A DNA stretch of 64,000 nucleotides, taken from NCBI GenBank assembly GCA_900771195.1, contig CAAGMZ010000019.1, positions 186,001 through 250,000 on the forward strand, read 5' to 3'. Below are positions 40,134 to 49,738 of this stretch, piece by piece (position 1 is the stretch's first letter; each line of letters starts with the position of its first letter). Made by a program: the position numbers and the translations under genes. Origin of the DNA: Lachnospiraceae bacterium. GTDB lineage: Bacteria > Bacillota > Clostridia > Lachnospirales > Lachnospiraceae. Below the pieces are notes generated by a model. The model saw only the letters and a list, made by a program, of their open reading frames with translations, had not been told where the DNA came from and did not search any database.

Positions 40134-42770
40134 CTATTTGGAAAGGTGCGCCAGTCTTTCTCTTACCTGAGCCATCATGGCAGTATATTTTTCCAGTTTT
40201 CCCTTTTCTTCGGCAATCTTGTCAGCAGGTGCCCTGGAAATGAATTTTTCATTGCCAAGCATTCCGTTAACCCGCTTAAGCTCTCCCTCAAGACGTACTT
40301 CCTCTTTCTTCAGACGTTCAATTTCTTTGTCCACATCAACCAGATCGGCAAAAGGAATATAAAGTGCAGCCTTAGGTATCATCACAGCTACCGCATCATC
40401 ATCTATTCCGCTCTTGTCTTCCTGTATCGACATGTCTGATGCAAATGCAAGAGTCTTAAAGAATACTGCTCCCTTGCCAAAAATCCTTCTGACTTCCGCA
40501 TCCTCTGAAACAACATAAACGCTTGCCTTACGGCTTGGCGGAACATTCATGTCAGTACGTGTATTTCTTATGCCGCGTACAGCCTCCTTGATGAGCTCGA
40601 CAGACTTTTCCTCCTCAGGAAAATTCCACTCGTCCTTATATACAGGCCAGCTTGATATCATTATTGACTCTTCATCCGACAACTGAAGGAAAATTTCCTC
40701 AGTGATAAAAGGCATATACGGATGAAGCAGCTTAAGTGACTGTATAAGAACAGTTTTAAGCGTCCAGAGCGCTGCTGCCTTGGTTGAATCCTCATCATTG
40801 TACAGACGTGGCTTAACCATTTCGATGTACCAGTCGCAGAATTCTTCCCATACAAAATCGTATATCTTCTGAACAGCAACTCCCAGTTCGTATTTTTCCA
40901 TATTGTCCGTTACTTCTGCTGCGAGAGTGTTAGCTTTTGAAAGTATCCACTTATCAGCATCGGTAAGATGTTCGGGCCCTATATCACATGCTTCCGCCTT
41001 ATCAAGATTCATAAGGATAAATCTTGACGCATTCCATACCTTATTGGCAAAATTACGGTTAGCCTCAACCTTTTCCCAATAAAAACGCATATCGTTACCG
41101 GGAGCATTTCCGGTGACAAGTGTAAGTCTGAGTGCATCTGCACCGTACTTATCAATAACCTCAAGAGGATCTATTCCGTTTCCGAGGGATTTGCTCATCT
41201 TGCGTCCCTGTGAGTCCCTCACAAGTCCGTGAATGAGAACCGTATTAAAAGGTGCCTTCCCCGTATGCTCAATTCCCGAAAACATCATTCTGATTACCCA
41301 GAAAAGTATGATATCATATCCGGTAACCAGTGTACTTGTGGGATAAAAATACTCAAAGTCCTCCGTCTTCTCGGGCCATCCGAGAGTAGAAAAGGGCCAA
41401 AGTGCCGATGAGAACCATGTATCAAGAGTGTCAGGGTCCTGACGCATAGGCTTTCCGCACTTGGGGCATACAGCAGTTTTTTCCTTGGTTACAACAGTCT
41501 CGCCGCACTCATCGCAATAGAATGCCGGTATTCTGTGTCCCCACCAGAGCTGTCTTGATATGCACCAGTCTTTTATATTCTCGAGCCAGTGATAATATGT
41601 CTTATCAAAATGCTCAGGCACGAACTTTGTCTCACCTGACTTTACTGCCTCTATGGCAGGCTTTGCCAACTCCTCCATCTTAACGAACCACTGCATGGAT
41701 ACGCGTGGTTCAACCGTAGTATGGCAACGGTAGCAGGTTCCTACGTTGTGAGAGTAATCCTCAATCTCAGCAAGTGCGCCCTCAGCCTTAAGGTCAGCAA
41801 GGATTGCCTCCCTTGCCTCATATCTGTCCATACCCGCATACTTAGGATAATCGTCAACGATTCTTGCATCATCCGTAAGTACATTGATAACGGGAAGGTT
41901 ATGTCTCAGGCCCACCTCAAAATCATTAGGATCATGGGCCGGAGTAATCTTAACAACACCTGTTCCGAATTCTTTATCAACATAACTGTCGGCAACAATA
42001 GGGATTTCCCTGTGAACGATGGGGAGAATAACCGTCTTGCCGATATAGTCTTTATATCTGTCATCATCAGGATTAACAGCAACAGCCGTGTCACCAAGGA
42101 TTGTCTCCGGTCTGGTGGTCGCCATTTCGATATATCCGCTTCCGTCTGTAAGCTTATATCTCAAATGCCAAAGATGTCCTGCCTGCTCCTCGTACTCAAC
42201 CTCCGCATCCGAAATTGATGTGTGGCAGCACGGGCACCAGTTGATAATCCTCTTGCCCCGGTATATGAGACCTTTATCATAAAGTTTTACAAACACTTCC
42301 TTAACTGCCTCAGAGCAGCCCTCGTCCATGGTAAAACGTTCTCTGTCCCAGTCTGCGGAAACTCCCAGCCTTTTCAGCTGCTGTACAATTCTTCCGCCAT
42401 ATTCTTTTTTCCAATCCCATACCCTGTCAAGAAACTTTTCACGGCCTAACTGCTCCTTGGTAAGACCCTCCGCGGCAATCTGCTCTACCACCTTGACCTC
42501 AGTGGCAATTGAAGCATGGTCTGTTCCGGGAACCCATAACGCCTCATAACCCTGCATTCTCTTAAATCTGATAAGTATATCCTGCAGAGTATTGTCAAGA
42601 GCATGTCCCATATGAAGCTGCCCTGTAATATTGGGCGGCGGCATCACTATAGTAAAAGGTTTCTTATCCCTGTTGGGCTCAGCATGGAAATATTTCTTTT
42701 CGAGCCATCTGTCATAAATTCTCCCCTCTATCTCAGAAGGATTATAATTCTTGTCAAGTTCCTTGCTCAT
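40134..42770 (-). CDS. valS: Valine-tRNA ligase
   Basis: This is an 878-residue class I synthetase that charges tRNA-Val. The HIGH-type motif is PPNITGQLHMGHALDNTLQD and the KMSKS loop is GRKMSKSLGNGIDP. The CP1 editing domain and a zinc-like C-x2-C pair (CDECGE, CPKCGK) lie between them. A C-terminal coiled coil (about 810-875, VDVDKEIERLKKEEVRLEGE) is the usual tRNA-binding tail of bacterial ValRS. ATG 42770 is preferred over in-frame starts upstream, with CAGGACAG before it. No T-box leader fits in the 81 bp before it, although many Bacillota use one for this gene. A 17-bp palindrome lies there instead. Confidence 0.97.
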   Translation of the reverse strand: MSKELDKNYNPSEIEGRIYDRWLEKKYFHAEPNRDKKPFTIVMPPPNITGQLHMGHALDNTLQDILIRFKRMQGYEALWVPGTDHASIATEVKVVEQIAAEGLTKEQLGREKFLDRVWDWKKEYGGRIVQQLKRLGVSADWDRERFTMDEGCSEAVKEVFVKLYDKGLIYRGKRIINWCPCCHTSISDAEVEYEEQAGHLWHLRYKLTDGSGYIEMATTRPETILGDTAVAVNPDDDRYKDYIGKTVILPIVHREIPIVADSYVDKEFGTGVVKITPAHDPNDFEVGLRHNLPVINVLTDDARIVDDYPKYAGMDRYEAREAILADLKAEGALAEIEDYSHNVGTCYRCHTTVEPRVSMQWFVKMEELAKPAIEAVKSGETKFVPEHFDKTYYHWLENIKDWCISRQLWWGHRIPAFYCDECGETVVTKEKTAVCPKCGKPMRQDPDTLDTWFSSALWPFSTLGWPEKTEDFEYFYPTSTLVTGYDIILFWVIRMMFSGIEHTGKAPFNTVLIHGLVRDSQGRKMSKSLGNGIDPLEVIDKYGADALRLTLVTGNAPGNDMRFYWEKVEANRNFANKVWNASRFILMNLDKAEACDIGPEHLTDADKWILSKANTLAAEVTDNMEKYELGVAVQKIYDFVWEEFCDWYIEMVKPRLYNDEDSTKAAALWTLKTVLIQSLKLLHPYMPFITEEIFLQLSDEESIMISSWPVYKDEWNFPEEEKSVELIKEAVRGIRNTRTDMNVPPSRKASVYVVSEDAEVRRIFGKGAVFFKTLAFASDMSIQEDKSGIDDDAVAVMIPKAALYIPFADLVDVDKEIERLKKEEVRLEGELKRVNGMLGNEKFISRAPADKIAEEKGKLEKYTAMMAQVRERLAHLSK

Positions 42771-42795
42771 AATCTGTCCTGCTTTCTTATTTTGT

Positions 42796-42812
42796 CTTTG
42801 CATAATGCAAAG
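42796..42812. promoter_or_regulatory. 17-bp palindrome in the valS leader
   Basis: CTTTGCAT-A-ATGCAAAG is a perfect dyad 26 bp before the valS ATG. It may be an operator or a leader hairpin. No regulator is known from this window. Confidence 0.35.
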
Positions 42813-42851
42813 CTGTTGCCTCATTCATTGTATATGATAATTTATAAATGT

Positions 42852-44060
42852 CTATATGTCTACTGTTTTTTCGGCTTTCTCGTAGCTGTCCACCACCGCC
42901 ATGACCTTGTCAGACTGCTCAGGATGGTTTTTTACATAAGTCATCACATTATTTTTGGACTCCTCTATCCTTATACGGTTGTATTCAATCTGATCCATCA
43001 GCGTTGAACGGCTCTCCCGAAGATTTTTCTTGAGCGCCTTCATCGCCTTGTCATCGGACAATGCGTCAAGTCTGGCACACCAGAAATCACTGTCCAAAAG
43101 ACCCATCCCTGACAGCATTTCCTCGAGGTCGTATGTGGCTTTTCCAAGTTCTGTCTCTGAATTTTTGTACTTCTCGACCTTTTTCTTCTCATCGAGGTAT
43201 ATCTCGTAGGTTCTGCTGAGTTCATACGAGTTCTTCACATGAAACTTCTTCTGCTGGTAATCAACACTGTTGGCAATGTTGACGTATTTAATTTTGGTCT
43301 TGTTGAGAAGCATAACTGCCCGCGCAAGCTTTTTTTCAGCCAGTCTGGTCCGGTATATGGTATTTCTCTGTGATATGAATATCAGAAGTACATACACAGC
43401 CGTCATAAGAAGCACGATCATGAAAAGCACCATGCCGTTAGTGCTGTTAAGCTGACCCGAGACAAAAAATATAATGTACACTGCAATCATTGCCAGAAGT
43501 GAGATAATCGATATATTGCGTATATTGGTACGTCTCATTCCGTAATTTTCTATATCCTCTTTGAGGGAAATTTTCTCCGCCTCGAGCATCTGCATGTCAT
43601 GCCTGACCGCATTGCAGTATTTCTCGTCATTCTGCAGATTCACAAGGGCTTTGGGGAAATCATCGGAATATTTTTCCATTATGTCATACTGGGAGGATGT
43701 AAGCTTTGACTTCTCCTGCCTGATATTGTGCGTCTTTTCCTTCAGTTCCGTAATTCTTGAAGCCACGGCCCGCAGATTCTTCCTTACAATGTCAGGCGCG
43801 GATTCAATAATGGAAATATCCGACATCTGCCTGCCAAGCTTTTTGTACTCATCCTTTATCTTCTCTATGTAGTCGGATGCCTCGGTCATGAGCTGGCACT
43901 GGGTATTAATATACTGCATGCCCTCTATCTCGTCAAATTCACGGTCCTTTTCTCCGGACATTCTACGCTTTCTGAACTCAGCCTCAATATCCAGCTCCGG
44001 GTCAATATACACAAACTCCTGTTTTTTGGTTTTTCTTTTTTTCTTCTTAAAAATAGACAT
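42852..44060 (-). CDS. Coiled-coil membrane protein of unknown function
   Basis: This 402-residue protein has a very basic head (FKKKKRKTKKQ), a long predicted coiled coil (about residues 50-175), and two adjacent membrane helices (about 182-204 and 211-232). A second helical, charged region of about 170 residues follows (RLAEKKLARAVMLLNKTKIK onward). Both ends should be cytoplasmic. I recognise no enzyme motif. It is the last of four co-directional genes of unknown function and lies 12 bp after the TPR gene. It could anchor that complex to the membrane. valS follows 81 bp further on. Confidence 0.75.
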   Translation of the reverse strand: MSIFKKKKRKTKKQEFVYIDPELDIEAEFRKRRMSGEKDREFDEIEGMQYINTQCQLMTEASDYIEKIKDEYKKLGRQMSDISIIESAPDIVRKNLRAVASRITELKEKTHNIRQEKSKLTSSQYDIMEKYSDDFPKALVNLQNDEKYCNAVRHDMQMLEAEKISLKEDIENYGMRRTNIRNISIISLLAMIAVYIIFFVSGQLNSTNGMVLFMIVLLMTAVYVLLIFISQRNTIYRTRLAEKKLARAVMLLNKTKIKYVNIANSVDYQQKKFHVKNSYELSRTYEIYLDEKKKVEKYKNSETELGKATYDLEEMLSGMGLLDSDFWCARLDALSDDKAMKALKKNLRESRSTLMDQIEYNRIRIEESKNNVMTYVKNHPEQSDKVMAVVDSYEKAEKTVDI

Positions 44061-44072
44061 TACCTTATACCG

Positions 44073-44885
44073 TTATTTAATATAGTTCCTGTAATCCGCT
44101 TTCCAACCGTCCACTATACGGTCAAGTTCAGAATAGTACTCCGCTATTTTGCCTTCATCCTTAAGCTCAAAAGCCTTTTTTACCGGTGCATATGTCCGGT
44201 CATCAACAGTGTGGTCCATGATAGTCTCTATCTCCCTGACCACCATGTATACCTGTTCTTCATCATTTTCATCAATATCTCTTCCGGCAAGCTTTCCGGC
44301 TGCGATTCCGGCATTACGTGAACTTTCAAGTCCGTTCAGCTCATATGCCCTGGTAAAACATTTCCATGCCTCTTCATATACGAACATTCTGGCGTATGCA
44401 ACGCCCATGTTGTGCCATACATTTCCATAAAAAAGATCGTTGAGAGTGTCATCACGCCGTCCGTACACTATTGTCTCATAATTGCGGATAGCACTGCTGT
44501 AACGCCTGTTGGAAAGGAAATTGTCAGCTCTGAGCTTCAGTCTCTCAAGGGCATTCTGGGTATCCAGCATATCTATTACCTTCCGGAGTTCGGAAATCTC
44601 CTCCTCCGAGTAATAATCCACATGCCTTAAAACGGTAATAACCATCTCTGCCAGCCCGGCATTCTGTGATGACAGGAATTCAAGCTCCTCGGCAAGCTCC
44701 TTTTCACCCAGTTCCCTGTCAATAAAGTCAATGAGACCGGTGTCAAAGAGATCTGTTCCAATAAGATAGATATTGTTGTAGATATAATAGCTCAATTCTT
44801 CCATTGAGTAAATGTTAACTGCCATATTACTTATATAATACGGCCTTGTAGAATATTTTCCTTTGCACCAGATTAATCCTGCCAT
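44073..44885 (-). CDS. TPR-like protein of unknown function
   Basis: This is a 270-residue soluble protein. It begins MAGLIWCKGKYSTRPYYISN, which has no signal peptide. The middle is all-helical, with a TPR-like repeat in NVWHNMGVAYARMFVYEEAW and CFTRAYELNGLES (about residues 160-195). A second, weaker repeat precedes it around 120-150 (NFLSNRRYSSAIRNYETIVY). TPR repeats bind other proteins, so a scaffold role in the cluster is likely. It is encoded 15 bp after the DUF5716 gene and 12 bp before the coiled-coil membrane gene. No further function can be read. Confidence 0.7.
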   Translation of the reverse strand: MAGLIWCKGKYSTRPYYISNMAVNIYSMEELSYYIYNNIYLIGTDLFDTGLIDFIDRELGEKELAEELEFLSSQNAGLAEMVITVLRHVDYYSEEEISELRKVIDMLDTQNALERLKLRADNFLSNRRYSSAIRNYETIVYGRRDDTLNDLFYGNVWHNMGVAYARMFVYEEAWKCFTRAYELNGLESSRNAGIAAGKLAGRDIDENDEEQVYMVVREIETIMDHTVDDRTYAPVKKAFELKDEGKIAEYYSELDRIVDGWKADYRNYIK

Positions 44886-44900
44886 TACCTTTTCTCCGAT

Positions 44901-46172
44901 TTACAATAATAATTCCTCGTTAATAACCCTTCCGCTGCTGGCAAAAAACTCACCGAAGCCCATGTCCTTTACCATCATGTGACATCTTGAGTCGCTTGTA
45001 AATGAAAAAGAAACCGATATCCTTGTAGCCTTTACCGGTCTTTTGGGGAAATCGTCAAGCGGCACCTTTACAAGCTGTTTTTCACTTGTGTCCACCGGCG
45101 ACAGAAAAACCTCAAGTTCCTTAATATCATCCACTATAAAATCATACGAACAGTCCGCTCCGAACCAGTTAACACCGGGTCTTACCATGCGAAGCATCTT
45201 CTCCCTGCCACGGTCGGATATTTTTATCTCAATGCCTGTTGTTATGCGCTGTGCACATGCTAACATCATGTCATTGCATCTGCCCCCGGCTTCCTGTTCA
45301 AATGCCTGATAACATGCACCCTTGCAGTACATGTTCTGACCGGCAAAAACTCTTCCGCGGTCGCAGAGATATTTTATAAATTCCGGAAAATTAATTTCTC
45401 CGTTGAATGCCTTTCCCGTCAGATATATGGCAGATGCATGCCTGCGCCCTATAACCTGCTCTGCGGCCTGTGTGAGCAACGTGTCAAGATACTCGCCTGA
45501 AAGCGGATTGGTGACCGGTTTATATGAAATGTCTTCACTGAAGTCATCGGAATGAATCATTACAAATCGTGTGCCACGCTCGTTGACCATGTACATGTTT
45601 TTGACAATCAGGCCTTCCTCACCGTATTCAAACAGAAAAACATCACCGTTGCGAAGCTCCTCCTGCTGACTGATTGCATAATATATATAGCTTTCATCAT
45701 GGCAGGCAAGCATTATGTTCTGTTTGTCTATGCCTGACATTTCAAGAGCTTTCTGTACCACGTTCAGCACAGAAATGTTAAACTCATCGAATGTGACACA
45801 TATTTTGTCCACTTTTTCGGATTTTCCGGCGGTCTGTGCCAGTGAAATCAGGTATCCCAGATATGTCTTCAAAAGCTCTATGGGCATCACCGGACGATCG
45901 TCCACATTTACGGGATTTTTGTCCGCCGCTTTCTTAAGAAGGTCTTCAACAAGGACGGCCTCCCCGAGCTTGGCGCTGTTTATTGCATCATGTCCCGCAA
46001 ACCACTCATCCCTGCCAATCGTCTTGCTGACAACCGTTGGAATACTGTATTTTTCATCATTTCCCATAAACTCCACAGAGACCGGACTTTCACCGCCATT
46101 ACTGTAGCTCACCTGAGAACAGTCGCTGCAAAGGTCTATTCCGACGCTGAAAATATTATCTCCTTCGCTCAT
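44901..46172 (-). CDS. DUF5716-family protein with an actin/Hsp70-like fold
   Basis: This 423-residue protein looks like a member of the ASKHA (actin/Hsp70/sugar kinase) superfamily. Residues 9-25 read like the phosphate-1 loop (SVGIDLCSDCSQVSY, compare GIDLGTTxS in DnaK). GDVFLFEYGEEGLIVK resembles phosphate-2. A region about 255-300 (AIYLTGKAFNGEINF then MYCKGACYQAF) resembles the adenosine motif and the VAxGAAxQA helix of DnaK. I link it to DUF5716 from recall. The Gly-Thr-Thr of phosphate-1 is replaced by CSDCS, so nucleotide use may be altered. ATG 46172 follows GGAGGAAATTT. It lies 17 bp after the DUF5717 stop. Confidence 0.75.
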   Translation of the reverse strand: MSEGDNIFSVGIDLCSDCSQVSYSNGGESPVSVEFMGNDEKYSIPTVVSKTIGRDEWFAGHDAINSAKLGEAVLVEDLLKKAADKNPVNVDDRPVMPIELLKTYLGYLISLAQTAGKSEKVDKICVTFDEFNISVLNVVQKALEMSGIDKQNIMLACHDESYIYYAISQQEELRNGDVFLFEYGEEGLIVKNMYMVNERGTRFVMIHSDDFSEDISYKPVTNPLSGEYLDTLLTQAAEQVIGRRHASAIYLTGKAFNGEINFPEFIKYLCDRGRVFAGQNMYCKGACYQAFEQEAGGRCNDMMLACAQRITTGIEIKISDRGREKMLRMVRPGVNWFGADCSYDFIVDDIKELEVFLSPVDTSEKQLVKVPLDDFPKRPVKATRISVSFSFTSDSRCHMMVKDMGFGEFFASSGRVINEELLL

Positions 46173-46189
46173 AAATTTCCTCCATAACG

Positions 46190-49100
46190 TTAAAGCGGCT
46201 TGAACATCTGCTCGACAACACACTCACCAACAGCATAGGAATGGGCAAGCTTTTTCATTGTCTCGCCATCATGTGCATCACGGCTGGCAATTATATCATT
46301 GATTGCCTCATATCTTCCCTGAGTCTTCTCCTGATTTATGCCGGATTTTTCAATCAATACGCTTTCTGTGACAATTTCGCCGTCCCCTGTCTCCTCTGAT
46401 ATGTAATACCTGAGGCTCTCGCCATAGAACAGCACAAAGCTCTTTACAAAAATTCCCTCGTAAACATTTTTCATATCCTCAGCCACATAGCTCTTGCGAT
46501 GTTCCTTGTCCTCAAAAATATAACGAATTATAACTCTGTGAGAGGGGTCCGTCCTGTATTCAACCATCTTTTTATCAAGCACTTCCTGAGGCAATGAAAT
46601 TTTTCCGTTAAACTTCTCGAAGAAGGGAAAAATGTACGATTTCCTCACAAGCTCCTGTATAATTGTCTGTGCAAGGTCACTTCTGAACCGGCTCAGATTA
46701 TCAAGCTCCGAATAATACTTCACAATGGCCATTTTGCACACCACCGGCAGTATCTCATCATTCTCCAGGACTGCTTCCATAATGTCAAATACAGTTTCCG
46801 CAATGTCATTCTGTCTGACAAAATAGTCATAAGAGTAATATGCCAGATATGCTTCCACCGTCCTGTGGTTGGGGCCCTTTGAGTAATAGCTCTCAAATAT
46901 CTCATTGATATTCTTCACCGCAGAGCGGGTAAAAAGTGTCTGGGCAATTATACGCTCTTCAAGGTCGTAGGTATCGATATCCCCGGCGGATGCTTTTTTC
47001 CACAGCGAAACCATCTGTGACGTGGTGCCGTTGTAATTCCTTGAGAGAAAATCAAGTGTGACCTCATCGTATTTTCCCCGGGAAAAACAGAGCCAGTTGC
47101 AAAATACCAGTTCCTCCGAGTTCTCCGAATCATCCTCATCAAGGCGTGAGCAGAGCTTCAGCAGTCTTTTGGGAATAATCGACATTGCCGAATGCTTCTT
47201 AATCAGCTCGAACGCTTCCGCACATCGTCCCTGTATGATATATATCTCAATTATCCTGCACAAATCGCCGCCGGAAAGCTCGTCCTCATTCACCTCGCTT
47301 ATGAATTTGTCAAAGCCCTCTGCATCGTATCCGTCATAATAATACTGAATGACGGTGGAGATAAGCTTGCTGTGATAAATCGCATTCATCTCCGGCATGT
47401 CCGCCATCTCAATCAGACTGTCAACGGCCTCGATGGTCTTTTTCTGACAACGGATGTATTTTTCACAATTAGCAAGCTTTATATGAATAAGCTCGGGGTT
47501 CATTTCGGCACACCTGCCAAGAATCGCATCATCCTCAAGCATACGCTGGATGGTGTATATCTCTCGTCCTGCATACCTGTTTCCCGATGCGTCCGTGAAC
47601 ACAATGGCAGGGTCGTCGGTGTAAATCTTTACATACGATTCGCCGTTACTTACAGGGTATTCCCTCTCGCTGCGGCTCTCCTTATGCCGTATTACCGTCC
47701 CTCTCATGCCCGGCAGACTGCAGGACACCCTGTATGTAAAATACAGTTCCGATACAGCCTCGGCATTTTCCGCGGTTATCATCGCCGGTGTGACAAAATG
47801 ATTGTATATATAGGCAAGGTGTCTGTTAATATGCCCCTGAATAATCTGTTCCTGCACAAAAGACTCAATCTGCGGAATATAGCTTTTATATATCTGGATG
47901 TTACTTTCCTTATTGTAAATTATATTTGCAAACAGGTACGCCTTGTTCTGATAATCCAGTCTGTTATTGTAGCCAAAATACATAAGCAGCATCTTGGGCA
48001 TCGGCGTCATATCGTCCTTGCTTCTGGACATGATATAATACTCGAACAGCTGCGTGATTTTGAGCTCCCTGGCTATGCCATCCCCATAATATTTAAGATA
48101 TGCCGGACCGACTTTGCCGCTTCGGATAAGCATCTTGCAAAGGCTTTCCAGAATCACCGTATCATCATCGGCCTCGTAAAGCGCTTCAAGAAGCCTTATG
48201 TAATTTTCACCGCCTTTTCTGACATTCATTGTCATCTCAGCCGCTTCGGAAATCAGGGTGCCATCCAGGATTCCGTTCCTTGCCCCGAAAGTAAGCACGT
48301 TTATCTCAAAAGAGTTAAGCATCCTTAAGAGTTCAGGCTGTTCATTAAGTATATTGCAGGCTTCAAGGTACATCGCAGGGCTGCTGCAGCCCTTATTAAA
48401 CTGTTCTTTGATTCTCAAAAGCTTGATACTCTTATTGGCCTCCAGCTCTTCATCAAGAAACAGCAGTATCCAGAGTATTCTCCAGTCCTTGTATTCCCTG
48501 TAACAGTTGTTGACTGAAGCGGCAGCTTTTCTGGAATATGCCCTGTCTCTCATATACAGGGAATTTACATACAAAAAATAGCAGTACAGAGGGTAATCCT
48601 CCTTATTCTCGGAGGAAATCTCATCCTTTACGCTCTCCATAAGCTCTTTTGCCTTGGGATCATTGCCGCCTGCTATATATGTGTGTGCCAGCATTAGCCT
48701 GTAAAACGGTCTTGAATCATCTATGCTCCGCACATTTTCTATGACAATTCCCGTCTCCCTGATCCAGTCGCTCATCGTTATGCTGTGCGTCCTAAATTTC
48801 AGGTATATGTTCATAAGTTCAATGTCTGCGTTTCTGAGAGCATGCCTTTGCGGACTGACAGAAGATGCCCTGTTCTTTACCGCCCGTACCGTGTACGTGA
48901 TTTTTTTGCCCGGAACAGAAAAAATAATCTCGCCGAAGTTCACTCCGTTATGCATATTCTCATAGTTGACTATGTACTCGAATTCATATTTGTTCCCGGC
49001 AAACATATCCGAGGTTATCTCATTTCTTTCAATAACAAGAAAATCAGATCTTACGGAAACATTGATGTCCACGAACCCCCAGGTGTCTTTTTCCACAGTG

Positions 49101-49738
49101 ATGGTATCCTTGAAGGTTTCCCTCACGCCCTCGAACACGGCAGAACTGCCTGACAGAGAAATTCCTACAGGCTTCTTTTTGTTGGCTGCGATAAGGAACT
49201 CTTCCATGCCAAGCCTTGCATCATTTCCCTTATTAAGTGTCTGGTAAACGCTTCTCAAGGTCAGATCATCTCCAAGAAAAGCATTCTCAAAACCTTTATC
49301 CTGAAATATTTTTATGGCCTCGGCTTCATTTCCCTGCGCAAGCTCAGCGAACCCGAAAAGGTTCTTAACCGGCCCGGCTGATGAACCGAATGAAACGGTT
49401 CCGACCCTGAACGAAAACGGCACCGTTCCCTCGCCGCCGTTGCTGACAATATAAAAATTTCCGTCAATTATGTCTCCTTCAGAGGCCCTGTCGCAATTTA
49501 CGGTATATGATATTTCAATATCGCTGCCGGAAAAAGACTGCTGTCCGATGCATACCTTGTCATTGTCACTGTAGACCACGCCACGCAGCTTCTGACCCTG
49601 ACGCTCTCCAAAACGCAGTACTCCCTCAAATCCGTTCATGCGGTCGGCAACGCCGTATATTGAATTATCCTTAAGCTCCAGTACCGGAGGATTGTATTCA
49701 AAAACACCTCTGGCATACCTGTTAATCTGATTTCTCAT
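46190..49738 (-). CDS. DUF5717-family giant scaffold protein
   Basis: This 1182-residue protein has no signal peptide and no membrane helix. The first 290 residues look like two beta-sandwich (Ig-like, ASH/DUF1573-like) domains, from EYNPPVLELKDNSIYG and later GISLSGSSAVFEGV, each with a strand ending such as FSFRVGTVSF and KKITYTVRAV. The next 700 residues are helical repeats. The C-terminal part is more beta-rich and ends MKKLAHSYAVGECVVEQMF. The family call (DUF5717) is from recall. It is the first of four coupled genes. Its start overlaps the end of rarA by 17 bp, so translation begins inside rarA. No catalytic motif is seen. Confidence 0.78.
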   Translation of the reverse strand: MRNQINRYARGVFEYNPPVLELKDNSIYGVADRMNGFEGVLRFGERQGQKLRGVVYSDNDKVCIGQQSFSGSDIEISYTVNCDRASEGDIIDGNFYIVSNGGEGTVPFSFRVGTVSFGSSAGPVKNLFGFAELAQGNEAEAIKIFQDKGFENAFLGDDLTLRSVYQTLNKGNDARLGMEEFLIAANKKKPVGISLSGSSAVFEGVRETFKDTITVEKDTWGFVDINVSVRSDFLVIERNEITSDMFAGNKYEFEYIVNYENMHNGVNFGEIIFSVPGKKITYTVRAVKNRASSVSPQRHALRNADIELMNIYLKFRTHSITMSDWIRETGIVIENVRSIDDSRPFYRLMLAHTYIAGGNDPKAKELMESVKDEISSENKEDYPLYCYFLYVNSLYMRDRAYSRKAAASVNNCYREYKDWRILWILLFLDEELEANKSIKLLRIKEQFNKGCSSPAMYLEACNILNEQPELLRMLNSFEINVLTFGARNGILDGTLISEAAEMTMNVRKGGENYIRLLEALYEADDDTVILESLCKMLIRSGKVGPAYLKYYGDGIARELKITQLFEYYIMSRSKDDMTPMPKMLLMYFGYNNRLDYQNKAYLFANIIYNKESNIQIYKSYIPQIESFVQEQIIQGHINRHLAYIYNHFVTPAMITAENAEAVSELYFTYRVSCSLPGMRGTVIRHKESRSEREYPVSNGESYVKIYTDDPAIVFTDASGNRYAGREIYTIQRMLEDDAILGRCAEMNPELIHIKLANCEKYIRCQKKTIEAVDSLIEMADMPEMNAIYHSKLISTVIQYYYDGYDAEGFDKFISEVNEDELSGGDLCRIIEIYIIQGRCAEAFELIKKHSAMSIIPKRLLKLCSRLDEDDSENSEELVFCNWLCFSRGKYDEVTLDFLSRNYNGTTSQMVSLWKKASAGDIDTYDLEERIIAQTLFTRSAVKNINEIFESYYSKGPNHRTVEAYLAYYSYDYFVRQNDIAETVFDIMEAVLENDEILPVVCKMAIVKYYSELDNLSRFRSDLAQTIIQELVRKSYIFPFFEKFNGKISLPQEVLDKKMVEYRTDPSHRVIIRYIFEDKEHRKSYVAEDMKNVYEGIFVKSFVLFYGESLRYYISEETGDGEIVTESVLIEKSGINQEKTQGRYEAINDIIASRDAHDGETMKKLAHSYAVGECVVEQMFKPL

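Noticed and set aside
42771..42851. T-box riboswitch before valS
   Set aside because: The gap is only 81 bp and no T-box sequence (TGGNACCGCG-like) is visible.
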